DNA of 64,000 bases, taken from positions 1,736,001-1,800,000 of the forward strand of contig NZ_ARVU01000001.1 of the NCBI RefSeq assembly GCF_000384415.1, read 5' to 3'. This document shows, in pieces, positions 50,382 to 59,539 of the stretch (positions within the stretch are counted from its first letter, which is position 1; each line of letters starts with the position of its first letter). The notes under the pieces are model-generated. The model saw nothing but the letters and a program-made list of their open reading frames with translations, did not search any database and was not told the DNA's origin. The translations under genes and the position numbers were made by a program. This stretch comes from Cycloclasticus pugetii PS-1. Lineage in GTDB: Bacteria; Pseudomonadota; Gammaproteobacteria; Methylococcales; Cycloclasticaceae.

Positions 50382-51902
50382 TTAAGCACTGTAGGCGGGG
50401 CGATTTTTTATACGGTCCCTTTTTAAAAAACTCACCAGTACCATCACCACAACAAAACCTAAAAAGCCCCACCAACCACCTTGGACAAAAGGGGTAGCGC
50501 CCTTTAACGGCGTTATCTCCCCAGTTAATGCAGTGCGTCTAAACATCGGCGCTTGTTTAATAACTTGCCCCGCAGGGTCAATAATTGCCGTAATACCCGT
50601 ATTGGTAGACCTTAATAAAAAGCGCCCACTTTCCAACGAACGCATCCGAGCCATCTGAAAATGTTGGTACGGTGCAATCGTGTCGCCAAACCAGGTATCG
50701 TTACTCACGTTCACTAAATACGCTGCCTCAGGAAGCCCATCAATGGATGTTTGCTGAAAAGCATCTTCGTAACAAATAGACGATGCAAACGGAAAACCCG
50801 CCCCTTGTAAAAGCGTTTGCTGATCACCTCCGGCTGAAAAATCGGACATGGGTATTTTTAGAAAATTTAAAATAATGGTCGATAGGGGCTTCAATGGCAT
50901 ATATTCACCCAGAGGCACTAAATGACGCTTAAGGTAAAAATCATTCGAATATCGAACACTGTATAAGCCATTATAATAATCGCTGCCATTAGTAGACATG
51001 ACGGGTAGCCCTAGAACAATATCTATATCACGTTCATCTACTTCCCTTTTTAGTTGTGGTATCAACGTGTTTTCCACCCGATGCAAAAAAGCAGGTACAG
51101 ATGTTTCAGGCCAAACAATTAAATCAACACCATGCTGTTGCCTTGTCATTTGCAGATAAATGTCGATGTTTTTTTGCTTAAATGACGGCAGCCATTTTAT
51201 TTCTTGTGGGATATTACCTTGCAATAAGGCTACTTTAATCGGCGCTCCTGCAGGCTCCGTCCATTCGATGTTTTTAAGCATAAATCCACTGAGCCAAACG
51301 GACACAATTAAAGTACTAGCAAACATCATCTGCCTTTTTCCTAACTTATGAAGGCAGTATGAAATCGCCCCAACCATTACGACTAACAACCAAGAAACCC
51401 CCAACACCCCAACGATAGGGGCCCAAGCAGACAGCCAAGTATCGACTTGGCTAAAACCCAGTGACAACCATGGAAACCCAGTAAACAAGATGCCTCGTAA
51501 CGCTTCTAACCCAACCCATAAACTGGGCAACGCCAATAAATACCGAACCGCAAGGCGCCGGTAAAAAAATCGGTTCATCAAATATGCAAATAACGCCATA
51601 TAAAGCGCAAGAATGGCCACCATTCCTAACATGATAATGATGGCTAACCACAATGGAGCATTTGCAAAGTGGTGAATACTAAAGTAAACCCAATAGACAC
51701 CATGAGCAAAATACCCCCAACCAAAGGCATAGCCCATTAACGCTGCTGTTGATGGCCTTAATTGGCGTAAGGTCAATAGAAATAAAACGGGAGACAGCAC
51801 CGCCATAAGCGGAAGGTCGTAAGGTGAAAACGCTAGTGGGAGTAAGGCACCAGAAAAAATTGCAGCAATAACACGCATGCCCTGCTTAGGATTCATCAGC
51901 AT
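50382..51902 (-). CDS. lnt: Apolipoprotein N-acyltransferase
   Basis: Lnt adds the third acyl chain to the N-terminal cysteine of lipoproteins in the inner membrane, the last maturation step before Lol export. The 506-residue protein has about six N-terminal membrane helices, then a periplasmic nitrilase-like domain with Glu in IVWPETSVPAF, Lys in LKRHLVPLGEYMP and Cys in SICYEDAFQ, and a last membrane helix. The first two in-frame starts are two codons apart. It ends the miaB-ybeZ-ybeY-corC-lnt series. Confidence 0.96.
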   Translation of the reverse strand: MLMNPKQGMRVIAAIFSGALLPLAFSPYDLPLMAVLSPVLFLLTLRQLRPSTAALMGYAFGWGYFAHGVYWVYFSIHHFANAPLWLAIIIMLGMVAILALYMALFAYLMNRFFYRRLAVRYLLALPSLWVGLEALRGILFTGFPWLSLGFSQVDTWLSAWAPIVGVLGVSWLLVVMVGAISYCLHKLGKRQMMFASTLIVSVWLSGFMLKNIEWTEPAGAPIKVALLQGNIPQEIKWLPSFKQKNIDIYLQMTRQQHGVDLIVWPETSVPAFLHRVENTLIPQLKREVDERDIDIVLGLPVMSTNGSDYYNGLYSVRYSNDFYLKRHLVPLGEYMPLKPLSTIILNFLKIPMSDFSAGGDQQTLLQGAGFPFASSICYEDAFQQTSIDGLPEAAYLVNVSNDTWFGDTIAPYQHFQMARMRSLESGRFLLRSTNTGITAIIDPAGQVIKQAPMFRRTALTGEITPLKGATPFVQGGWWGFLGFVVVMVLVSFLKRDRIKNRPAYSA

Positions 51903-51926
51903 TATTCGCCCTGCATTTTCCTGACT

Positions 51927-52778
51927 TTATTCTTCCTCAACCGCATCTAGAATGGTCATACGAAGTAAATGAACACGACGATTATCAGCCCTTAACACCT
52001 CAAATAAAAAGCCATCAATTTGTGTTTTTTCACCATGTTCAGGCACATGACCGAAGCTTTTAACCACCATACCACCCACTGTATCAACATCGTCTGGATA
52101 ATCGGTTTCAAAACGTTCATTAAAATCGGCAATTTCGGTTAAGGCTTTAATGTTGTATTCATATTCGCTACGCTGAAGAATAAACGCTTCTTCTTCAAAA
52201 TCATGCTCATCTTCAATCTCACCAACAATTTGCTCAAGCACATCTTCAATCGTGATAAGACCCGCAACTGAACCATACTCGTCAATCACAATCGCCATGT
52301 GATTTCTATTCGCACGAAACTCATGCAACATCACATTTAAACGCTTACTTTCAGGCACAAAAATCGCGGGGCGCATGACATCCTTTACGTCAAACTTTTC
52401 ATCCTTATTAGTAACAACATAGTTCAATAAATCTTTCGCCAACAAAATACCAGCCACTTGTGAGGTTTCTTCATCTTGAACAGGAAAACGAGAGTGTGCT
52501 GACTCCGTCACGCGAGGAAAGATATCTTTCAATTCTGCTTCTCGAGGAATAAAAACTATCTGCGAACGAGGAATCATAATATCTCGCACCTGTAACTCTG
52601 AGACTTGCAAAACACCTTCAATCATCGCTAAGGCATCCTGCCCTAATAAATCTCTTTTCTCCGCGTCACGCATTAACTGCACTAGGTCTTCACGATCTTT
52701 TGGCTCGCCCATTAGCGCCTGCCCTAATCGTTCTATCCAAGATCGATTTTCAAGTGTGTCATTTTTTGTCTGGTTCAT
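51927..52778 (-). CDS. corC: CorC-like CBS and transporter-associated domain protein
   Basis: This 283-residue soluble protein has two CBS repeats (from VRDIMIPRSQIVFIP to about VIDEYGSVAGLITIEDVLEQIVGEI) and a C-terminal CorC_HlyC domain (VDTVGGMVVKSFGHVPEHGE). CorC has been linked to magnesium and cobalt efflux, though its mechanism is not clear because it lacks membrane segments. I favour the ATG at 52778 over an overlapping TTG at 52790. It is next to ybeY and lnt, the conserved arrangement. Confidence 0.93.
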   Translation of the reverse strand: MNQTKNDTLENRSWIERLGQALMGEPKDREDLVQLMRDAEKRDLLGQDALAMIEGVLQVSELQVRDIMIPRSQIVFIPREAELKDIFPRVTESAHSRFPVQDEETSQVAGILLAKDLLNYVVTNKDEKFDVKDVMRPAIFVPESKRLNVMLHEFRANRNHMAIVIDEYGSVAGLITIEDVLEQIVGEIEDEHDFEEEAFILQRSEYEYNIKALTEIADFNERFETDYPDDVDTVGGMVVKSFGHVPEHGEKTQIDGFLFEVLRADNRRVHLLRMTILDAVEEE

Positions 52779-52786
52779 ATTATTGC

Positions 52787-53245
52787 TCAACCCTCATAAG
52801 GGTTCTTAATCCCGATACTATTCAAAAGTTTTATTTCTAACAATTCCATGACCTGAGCATCATCGTCATTAATGTGATCATAACCTTGAAGGTGTAAACA
52901 ACCATGGATCACCATATGCGCCCAGTGTGCAGCCGCTTGCTTCCCCTGCTCTTCCGCCTCACGCAACACCACAGGTGCACAAATAACTAAGTCGCCTAGG
53001 GTTTCTTCCGATAAGGCACCGTCAGGCAAACCACTTGGGCTTTCGAACGGAAAGCTTAAAACATTCGTTGGCCCTTTCTTTTGACGATAGGCTTCATTTA
53101 AAGCAGCTGACTCATCTTCGTCTACCAATCTTATAACGACTTCAGCATCTTTTTGCTGTTGGAGTCCAAGTTTAACCCAATCAATCAACGATTGTTGCTC
53201 AGGCAATTCGCTACAGTCACTGGCTATTTGTAATTCAACACTCAT
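52787..53245 (-). CDS. ybeY: Endoribonuclease YbeY, 16S rRNA maturation factor
   Basis: YbeY is a zinc-dependent endoribonuclease involved in 16S rRNA 3' end maturation and ribosome quality control. The 152-residue protein carries the metal motif HMVIHGCLHLQGYDH, that is HGxxHLxGYDH, and the upstream TNVLSFPFE segment. Its ATG overlaps the stop of ybeZ by four bases. Confidence 0.96.
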   Translation of the reverse strand: MSVELQIASDCSELPEQQSLIDWVKLGLQQQKDAEVVIRLVDEDESAALNEAYRQKKGPTNVLSFPFESPSGLPDGALSEETLGDLVICAPVVLREAEEQGKQAAAHWAHMVIHGCLHLQGYDHINDDDAQVMELLEIKLLNSIGIKNPYEG

Positions 53246-54204
53246 GATTTAGCGTGCTTTTCATAGGCCGACACAATTTTTTGTACGATCGGATGCCTCA
53301 CCACATCTGTATTTTTAAACTGCGTAAAACTAATGCTGTCTATGCCCTTTAAAATCTTCATGACCAATTTCAAACCCGATTCGGTATGCCCTGGTAGGTC
53401 TATCTGAGTAATATCACCCGTCACCACCACTGTAGACCCATAACCAATTCGTGTTAAAAACATTTTAATTTGTTCTGGCGTTGTATTTTGCGCCTCATCT
53501 AAAATAATAAATGCTTCGCTCAATGTTCGGCCTCGCATAAAAGCCAATGGCGCAATCTCTATTACATTTCGTTCAATAAGTTTTTCGACTCGCTCGACAC
53601 CTAACATCTCATATAAAGCATCGTACAAAGGTCTTAAATATGGATTAATTTTTTCACTTAAATCGCCCGGTAAAAAACCCAGTCGTTCACCCGCCTCTAC
53701 CGCTGGGCGAGCTAGAATAATTCGTGATACTTTCTCTGCTTCTAAGGCTTCTACTGCACAGGCTACAGCCAAATATGTTTTACCCGTCCCTGCCGGCCCA
53801 ATGCCAAAAACAATATCATTTTTTGGAATACTTTTAACGTAAGACTGTTGGTTACCGCCACGTGGCTTAATTACTTTTTTTCTAGTATGGATAACGGCGG
53901 TGTCATCTAGATCCACCGGTTGCTCTACAGACATCTTTGTTTCCTGCATTAATAAATGTACCTTTTCAGGTGTTAATTGATCGCTTTCGGTACTTTTATA
54001 CAGCGCTTTTAACGCCGTAATCGCTACTCCAACCCCAATCTCCAAACCGGTCACGCTAAAATGATGCCCTCGATGTTTTACATCAACATCTAAACGCCGT
54101 TCTAACTGTGTGATATGCTCATTAAATTGGCCGCACAAACTGGCCAAACGTTTATTGTTGGCTGGCGTTAAGATCACATCAGTGGTTTTAAGTTTGCTAC
54201 TCAA
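53242..54204 (-). CDS. ybeZ: PhoH-like ATPase YbeZ
   Basis: YbeZ is a PhoH-family P-loop ATPase that works with YbeY in RNA metabolism. The 320-residue protein has Walker A GPAGTGKTYLAVACAVEAL and Walker B FIILDEAQNTTPEQIKMFL, followed by VVVTGDITQIDLPG, which resembles helicase motif III. The N-terminus has a KH-like or RNA-binding segment. The only early start is a TTG, one base after the miaB stop, so its translation may depend on coupling to miaB. Confidence 0.94.
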   Translation of the reverse strand: MSSKLKTTDVILTPANNKRLASLCGQFNEHITQLERRLDVDVKHRGHHFSVTGLEIGVGVAITALKALYKSTESDQLTPEKVHLLMQETKMSVEQPVDLDDTAVIHTRKKVIKPRGGNQQSYVKSIPKNDIVFGIGPAGTGKTYLAVACAVEALEAEKVSRIILARPAVEAGERLGFLPGDLSEKINPYLRPLYDALYEMLGVERVEKLIERNVIEIAPLAFMRGRTLSEAFIILDEAQNTTPEQIKMFLTRIGYGSTVVVTGDITQIDLPGHTESGLKLVMKILKGIDSISFTQFKNTDVVRHPIVQKIVSAYEKHAKS

Positions 54205-54205
54205 T

Positions 54206-55582
54206 TTATGAAGCTGTACGCCTTTCTTGAAGAGACTGACTAGCCTCCCTATCTGCTGCTGTCACTACCCGTCCCCTTAGAGAGTATGGCAAGGCTTCTG
54301 TAATTAACACATCAACAAATTGCCCTTTTAGCCGAGTATGGCCAGCAAAGTTTACAACGCGATTATTCTCTGTACGCCCGGTCATTTGTAAAGAATTCTT
54401 CTTTGACTCACCTTCCACCAAAAGCCGTTGAACAGTGCCAACCATGCTTTTCGAAATATCTGCCGTTTGCTGGGTAATAATATTCTGTAGTCGCTCAAGA
54501 CGTTGCTTTTTAACATCCATATCAATATCATCTGGCATTTCTGCCGCTGGCGTTCCTGGACGAGCACTAAAAATAAAGCTAAATGAAAAGTCGAAGCCTA
54601 TTTTTTCGATTAGCTGTATGGTGTCTTCAAACTCCTCATCGGTTTCTTGTGGAAAACCAACAATGAAGTCTGATGAAAAGCTCATATTCGGACGAATCTT
54701 TTTAAGACGTTGAAGTTTTTCAATATATAAATCTATTTCATGCCCGCGTTTCATTCGTGCCAACACGCTATTGCTGCCGCTTTGCACTGGCAAATGAAGG
54801 TGATCAACTAACTCTGGAATATCCTCATACGCTTGAATTAAACTTTCTGAAAACTCCTTTGGGTGTGATGTGGTATATCGGATACGATCAATACCATCAA
54901 TTGCTGCAACGTAATGCAGCAGTAACGCAAAATCAGCGATATCTCCATCGCTCATTTCTCCGCGATAGGCGTTAACATTTTGCCCCAATAAATTAACTTC
55001 TCTAACCCCTTGCGACGCTAAACTCGATACTTCTGCAATCACATCATCTAAAGGTCTACTGACTTCCTCGCCGCGTGTATAGGGAACAACGCAAAAGGTA
55101 CAATATTTACTGCACCCTTCCATAACTGATACGAAAGCTTTCGGCCCTTCTGCACGAGGTTCTGGCAAATTATCAAACTTTTCAATTTCCGGAAAAGAAA
55201 TGTCCATTACCAGTTTCTTTTTTGTTTGCGCCTCTTTCAACATCGCTGGTAAACGGTGCAAGGTCTGTGGACCAAACACTACATCAACATAGGGTGCTCT
55301 TCGCCGTATAATTTTGCCCTCTTGACTGGCAACACAACCACCTACGCCTATTAATAAGTCGGGGTTCTTTTCTTTCAATGGGCGCCAGCGCCCTAATTGA
55401 TGAAAAACACGCTCTTGTGCTTTTTCTCTAATTGAGCAGGTATTAAGCAGCAATACATCTGCTTCTTTTTCATTATCTGTTAACCGTAGGTCATGCGATT
55501 GCGCAAGCACATCCGCCATTTTTTCAGAATCATATTCATTCATCTGACAACCATGGGTGCGTATAAAAAGTTTTTTAGTCAT
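54206..55582 (-). CDS. miaB: tRNA-2-methylthio-N6-dimethylallyladenosine synthase
   Basis: MiaB adds the 2-methylthio group to i6A37 of tRNAs using two 4Fe-4S clusters and SAM. The N-terminal UPF0004 domain starts [20 protein letters not shown] and includes the further cluster cysteines in [10 protein letters not shown] and GVGGCVASQ. The radical SAM motif is [15 protein letters not shown], and a C-terminal TRAM domain binds tRNA. I chose the ATG at 55582 (458 residues) over a GTG six codons upstream. It is followed directly by ybeZ. Confidence 0.96.
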   Translation of the reverse strand: MTKKLFIRTHGCQMNEYDSEKMADVLAQSHDLRLTDNEKEADVLLLNTCSIREKAQERVFHQLGRWRPLKEKNPDLLIGVGGCVASQEGKIIRRRAPYVDVVFGPQTLHRLPAMLKEAQTKKKLVMDISFPEIEKFDNLPEPRAEGPKAFVSVMEGCSKYCTFCVVPYTRGEEVSRPLDDVIAEVSSLASQGVREVNLLGQNVNAYRGEMSDGDIADFALLLHYVAAIDGIDRIRYTTSHPKEFSESLIQAYEDIPELVDHLHLPVQSGSNSVLARMKRGHEIDLYIEKLQRLKKIRPNMSFSSDFIVGFPQETDEEFEDTIQLIEKIGFDFSFSFIFSARPGTPAAEMPDDIDMDVKKQRLERLQNIITQQTADISKSMVGTVQRLLVEGESKKNSLQMTGRTENNRVVNFAGHTRLKGQFVDVLITEALPYSLRGRVVTAADREASQSLQERRTAS

Positions 55583-55618
55583 ATTCGTTAATTTTAACAC
55601 GCAACGAGAGGCCGTTGC

Positions 55619-56428
55619 TCAACTTGGTCCACCAGCTTTTCTTACCATCATGCCCTTTGATGGGTTATAACCCCAAACGGCCACTAACAAAAACACAATA
55701 AACGCCACTAAGGTATACACAAAAGCAGCTAGGTTAAACTGCCCATACAGCGCAAATCGAAGCAACTCAACCGCTTGTGAAAACGGATTATAACTTGCCA
55801 AGGTATGCAATAACTCGCTTGATTCTTTAATTTTCCATAACGGATAAAGCGCCGTAGACATAAAAAACATTGGAAAAATAACAAAATTCATCACCCCTGC
55901 AAAGTTTTCTAACTGTTTTATAAAAGACGACAGCAACATTCCTAACGCTCCGAGCATTAAACCCGCTAGGACCAACGCCGGAAATAAAGTCAGATAGCCC
56001 AGCCATGGTGCTTGAATGTCATAGAACCACGCAATCAGCAAAAACACATACGCTTGAAGGATCGAAACAAACGTCCCGGCCATTAATTTTCCAGTGAGTA
56101 AAAACCAACGTGGCAAAGGGCTAACTAAGAGTGTTTTCATGCTACCCATTTCGCGATCATAGACCATCGATAAGGAACTTTGCATGCCATTGAAGAGTTG
56201 AATCATGCCAATCAAACCAGCAGTAATATACACCTCATACAATATGTACGTTTCATACGGTGGCATAATCGCAATTCCCAAGGTAGAGCGAAAACCCGCT
56301 GCAAAAACAAACAACCAAACCAAGGGCCTAACTAACGCCGCAATAAAACGTTCACGTTGAAGCAAAAATCGCCACAACTCTCGTTTTATAATACCTTTCA
56401 ATGCAATAAAGGCATGCTTAAGCCTCAT
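55619..56428 (-). CDS. ABC-2-type permease of PQQ/alcohol-associated ABC cassette
   Basis: This 269-residue inner-membrane protein has six predicted helices and the ABC-2 permease pattern, with the loop MVYDREMGSMKTLLVSPLPRWFLLTGKL. It resembles the permeases (PedC-like) found with PQQ-dependent alcohol dehydrogenases. ABC-2 permeases usually export, yet the cassette also encodes a periplasmic binding protein. The start overlaps the ATPase gene by four bases. It ends 36 bases before miaB, so the cassette may read into the miaB-lnt genes. Confidence 0.87.
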   Translation of the reverse strand: MRLKHAFIALKGIIKRELWRFLLQRERFIAALVRPLVWLFVFAAGFRSTLGIAIMPPYETYILYEVYITAGLIGMIQLFNGMQSSLSMVYDREMGSMKTLLVSPLPRWFLLTGKLMAGTFVSILQAYVFLLIAWFYDIQAPWLGYLTLFPALVLAGLMLGALGMLLSSFIKQLENFAGVMNFVIFPMFFMSTALYPLWKIKESSELLHTLASYNPFSQAVELLRFALYGQFNLAAFVYTLVAFIVFLLVAVWGYNPSKGMMVRKAGGPS

Positions 56429-57159
56429 GATGATATCCCCTGTGTTAAGCGCTTAAACGCACGGGAGATGTCATCTGTAGAGTCCCCACCACATACTTGG
56501 CTCACCGGCCCTTGTGCTTTGATTTCCCCTTGATGCAAAACAAGCAACTTATCAGACGGATACACCTCATCGATCAAATGCGTTGCCCAAAGAACCGACA
56601 ACCCATCATCTTTGCATAACGCATGCACGTGCTCAACAATCCCTTTACGGCTTGACACATCCAAACCAACAGTGGGCTCATCTAATAACAATAAAGATGG
56701 CTTATGTAACAGCGCTCTGGCTATTTCCACACGCCGACGATGCCCGCCATTGAGCTGACGAATTTTTTCATCTTTACGCGCCAACATACCCTGCCTTTCT
56801 AGTTCTTCACTTACTCGAACGGAAGCCTGTTTACGCGACATACCGTGCAACGAGGCGTGATAATAAAGATTTTGCAGAACACTTAAATCCATATCTAGTG
56901 TTGTTTGCTGAAACACCACCCCTAAATTCGCCAAAGCCTGACAAGCTTGCGTCTTAACGTTAAACCCATTAATGCTAATTTCACCGGAACGACTGTCGTA
57001 CAAATGCGTTATCAACGAAAACAAGGTCGACTTGCCCGCACCATTAGGCCCTAACAAAATAGCGCACTCACCAGCTGCTATTGAAAAATTAATGTCCGAT
57101 AAGGCTGCTGTATTTCCATACGCATAACTTAGCGTTTTAACAGCTAATGAAAGACTCAT
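56425..57159 (-). CDS. ABC transporter ATP-binding protein of PQQ/alcohol-associated cassette
   Basis: The 244-residue ATPase has Walker A GPNGAGKSTLF, the Q-loop VVFQQTTLDMDLSV, an unusual signature LNGGHRRRVEIARALL in place of LSGGQ, Walker B LLLLDEPTVGLDVSS and the switch histidine in LWATHLIDEV. The NGGHRR signature is typical of the group associated with PQQ-dependent alcohol oxidation. It overlaps the beta-propeller gene by one base and the permease gene by four. Confidence 0.9.
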   Translation of the reverse strand: MSLSLAVKTLSYAYGNTAALSDINFSIAAGECAILLGPNGAGKSTLFSLITHLYDSRSGEISINGFNVKTQACQALANLGVVFQQTTLDMDLSVLQNLYYHASLHGMSRKQASVRVSEELERQGMLARKDEKIRQLNGGHRRRVEIARALLHKPSLLLLDEPTVGLDVSSRKGIVEHVHALCKDDGLSVLWATHLIDEVYPSDKLLVLHQGEIKAQGPVSQVCGGDSTDDISRAFKRLTQGISS

Positions 57160-58112
57160 TATTTAACTGCAATACCCCAAGGGTAACGACCAACCCGTAC
57201 AGATTTTGTTACTGTTAAGGTTTCCACCTCAATAATCGAAATGTCATTACTGACACCATTAGTTGTATACAACCGCTTTAAGTCTGGCGAAAACGCAAGG
57301 TTCCATACCCGCTGGCCAACTAATAAATACTTGATGACCGTCATTGTTTCAATATCCAAAACAGCAACACGGTTCGCAGGACCCAACGCAACAAATAAAA
57401 ATTTATTATTCGGGTGCGCCAACACACCGACCGGTTGAATAAGCGCCTTATCAACCCCGGCTATTTCAAACTGTACTTTACTGACAATTTGCTTCGTCGA
57501 CACATTAATACGAGACAAAGAACCTGCTATTTCAGAGCTTACAAACAGCGCTTGACCGTCTACAGAAAACTCTGCTGCCCTAGGACGTGAATCGACCAAG
57601 GTATTCTCTTTTATCGTTTGCTCTGTAGGATCAATCCAATGGACCATATTAGTTGTTTCAGATGTATTAACTACCCACTTTCCATCAAGAGACACAGCAA
57701 TACCTTCAGGTTCCACGCCAACCGGGATCTCAGCAATTACGTTCTTTGTTTGCAAATCAATCACTGTGACAATATTGTCATCTTCATTAGATACGTACAA
57801 CCAAAGGCCATTAGGGTGAATCTTGAACAATTCCGGGTCATCACCTGATGGCAGCTCACCCACCACCTTTAAGCTTGCGGTATCTATAACCTGAATGGTG
57901 TCATCGTCACTCGCTGCGACATAGAGTTGTGTTTTATCGTTGTTGAAGGCTACACCACGTGGGCGCTGACCCAACGGCACTGTTTGCAACAACTGCCCTG
58001 TTTCACCGTTAACCACAGCCAAGGCGTTGTCTTTTTCTAATGTTATATAAAGTGTATCTGCAAAACTGACTGTCGAAAAAATTATTAAAAACGCGAAGAG
58101 GTATTTATTCAT
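57159..58112 (-). CDS. Periplasmic YVTN beta-propeller protein, PQQ-catabolism associated
   Basis: The 317-residue product has a signal peptide (cleavage probably after VSFA) and six or seven YVTN-type repeats of about 42 residues. Clear repeat cores are LYVAASDDDTIQVID, LYVSNEDDNIVTVIDLQT and LYTTNGVSNDISIIEVETL. It matches the beta-propeller family that accompanies PQQ-dependent catabolism ABC cassettes. Its ligand is unknown, and it does not have the tryptophan-docking motifs expected of a PQQ enzyme itself. It lies eight bases after the binding-protein gene. Confidence 0.9.
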   Translation of the reverse strand: MNKYLFAFLIIFSTVSFADTLYITLEKDNALAVVNGETGQLLQTVPLGQRPRGVAFNNDKTQLYVAASDDDTIQVIDTASLKVVGELPSGDDPELFKIHPNGLWLYVSNEDDNIVTVIDLQTKNVIAEIPVGVEPEGIAVSLDGKWVVNTSETTNMVHWIDPTEQTIKENTLVDSRPRAAEFSVDGQALFVSSEIAGSLSRINVSTKQIVSKVQFEIAGVDKALIQPVGVLAHPNNKFLFVALGPANRVAVLDIETMTVIKYLLVGQRVWNLAFSPDLKRLYTTNGVSNDISIIEVETLTVTKSVRVGRYPWGIAVK

Positions 58113-58120
58113 TATTATTT

Positions 58121-59305
58121 TTAGCGTAATTCACATGTTGATTCGAGCTTATCATACCCTAGCGTATCTAAATAAGTCCGCGGGTGTAAAAACTCTTTAA
58201 GCGGCAATACCGAGACAATTGAGCGTGGCGTTGCCAATAAAACAGGCTGACGTAACTGTTGATTCCAACGCCTAAATGTAAGCTTTACACCTTTAAAACC
58301 GGCCAAACTAAAACGATCACTGAGGATATATTTTTTTACTTCAGCTGGCTCCACTTTATTGGCTCGTGTCACCGCCTCACCTACCGTACGAACGGCTAAC
58401 CATGACGAGTAATCAACATCATTCATCCAGCGGCCAGCTTGCTTATAAAACCTATTTTGCATTTGAACTGCGCCCCATCGCTCGTGGGTTCTATGCCAAG
58501 CACTTGGCACTAAACCCTGCGTGCCAATAATAGGTCGAGGTAACCAAGTATTCATCGTTAAGTATTCACCAAATAAGCCTTTTACATCCGCTACCGCTAA
58601 AACATCATACTCAGCGCCCTGAGTAAATACAGGGATTTCTGCTTGCGCTGTGCGACGAGCATCATGATCAAAATTCCACGTTTTTTCTTTTACGATTTTT
58701 ATCCCAAAACGTTTTGCAGCACGCTTAATAGCATTAGCAAAGCGTTGGTCTTCTTCATCGTTCCCCTTAACCAAAAACCAATTTTGCCAGCGTTTTTTCA
58801 GCATCCATTGAGCAAGTGCATCTGCTTTCATAGCATCACTTGGAATAATATGAAAGATGTTTGCACTACAACTGTTATTCCTTAGCCTGTCATCTGTCGA
58901 TGAAACATTGAAGAGCAATATATTCTTCGGCTTGGCCAAGGCAGAGATTTTTTCCAGTGTTGATGCTTGAACATCGACGAGGATATAGCGATAACCTCCT
59001 TCTACCAATAGATTGAAGGCGCTAATTACATCAGCATGAAGAGGCACCTCAATGTGCTTCAAGTCATAATGATGTCCTGTAAATTGCCCTGTGGTATTAT
59101 TATCCTTGATGCCTAAGGTGGCTCCTTGAATACCTTCATCCGTTAGTATTGGGTCAAGGTTTGATAAGGCCGGCGGCACTGCTCTTTTTTCCGTAAGCAA
59201 GGCCAAACTCACCTTAACATCATTTGCTAGCACATGATTGGAGCCCATCACCATTAAGCAAGTTAAGAAAAAAACCACGCGCTTGTTTAATACCATATTA
59301 TTCAT
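58121..59305 (-). CDS. Periplasmic binding protein of PQQ/alcohol-associated ABC cassette
   Basis: The 394-residue protein has a signal peptide (cleavage likely after HVLA) and the two-lobed fold of leucine/amide-type binding proteins. It matches the binding-protein family seen beside PQQ-dependent alcohol dehydrogenase systems: LTDEGIQGATLGIKDNNTTG, ILLFNVSSTDDRLRNNSC and the GVKLTFRRWNQQLRQPVLL end are typical. The substrate is not known. It is the first gene of the four-gene cassette. A candidate small RNA with its own terminator lies 138 bases upstream on the same strand. Confidence 0.88.
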   Translation of the reverse strand: MNNMVLNKRVVFFLTCLMVMGSNHVLANDVKVSLALLTEKRAVPPALSNLDPILTDEGIQGATLGIKDNNTTGQFTGHHYDLKHIEVPLHADVISAFNLLVEGGYRYILVDVQASTLEKISALAKPKNILLFNVSSTDDRLRNNSCSANIFHIIPSDAMKADALAQWMLKKRWQNWFLVKGNDEEDQRFANAIKRAAKRFGIKIVKEKTWNFDHDARRTAQAEIPVFTQGAEYDVLAVADVKGLFGEYLTMNTWLPRPIIGTQGLVPSAWHRTHERWGAVQMQNRFYKQAGRWMNDVDYSSWLAVRTVGEAVTRANKVEPAEVKKYILSDRFSLAGFKGVKLTFRRWNQQLRQPVLLATPRSIVSVLPLKEFLHPRTYLDTLGYDKLESTCELR

Positions 59306-59442
59306 TTTTTAACCGGCTCTTTAGCAATGGACACTGCCCTTTCAAGCGCTTCATGCGCCATCTGTGTGCAGCTTGACTTGTTTTTGATTTTATTTTGATT
59401 AAAACAGCACGTCTAGTGCAATTAAAGTCTAGAATGTGAGGC

Positions 59443-59469
59443 AAAAAAAAGCGACTCATAAAGAGTCGC
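59443..59469 (-). terminator. Intrinsic terminator of the candidate small RNA
   Basis: On the minus strand, GCGACTC (59469-59463) and GAGTCGC (59457-59451) form a perfect seven-pair stem with loop TTTAT, followed at once by eight T (59450-59443). There is no T-run on the plus strand, so the signal is directional. Confidence 0.88.
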
Positions 59470-59533
59470 CAAGAGGAGGAGAACATTATTACATTGGGCA
59501 GCGATCTGAGAGCAGAGCTGCAGTAACAATGTG
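59443..59533 (-). ncRNA. Candidate small RNA with anti-Shine-Dalgarno tract
   Basis: The predicted transcript of about 90 nt starts near 59533. A ten-pair 5' stem joins 59532-59523 and 59492-59483. It includes one G-U wobble that only works in minus-strand RNA. Inside it, GCAGC (59521-59517) pairs with GCUGC (59502-59498). Next comes an unpaired UCUCCUCCUCUU (59482-59471), complementary to strong ribosome binding sites of the AGGAGGAG kind. A terminator hairpin GCGACUC-UUUAU-GAGUCGC followed by eight U ends it. This layout matches trans-acting sRNAs that block translation starts. I do not recognise a named family. A transcription attenuator for the ABC cassette is the alternative. Confidence 0.7.
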
Positions 59534-59539
59534 ATATGA

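Noticed and set aside
59471-59526. Plus-strand AGGAGGAG as a ribosome binding site for a ten-codon peptide starting at TTG
   Set aside because: The sequence is explained better as the complement of the CU tract of the minus-strand RNA. The spacing to the TTG is too long and there is no plus-strand promoter.
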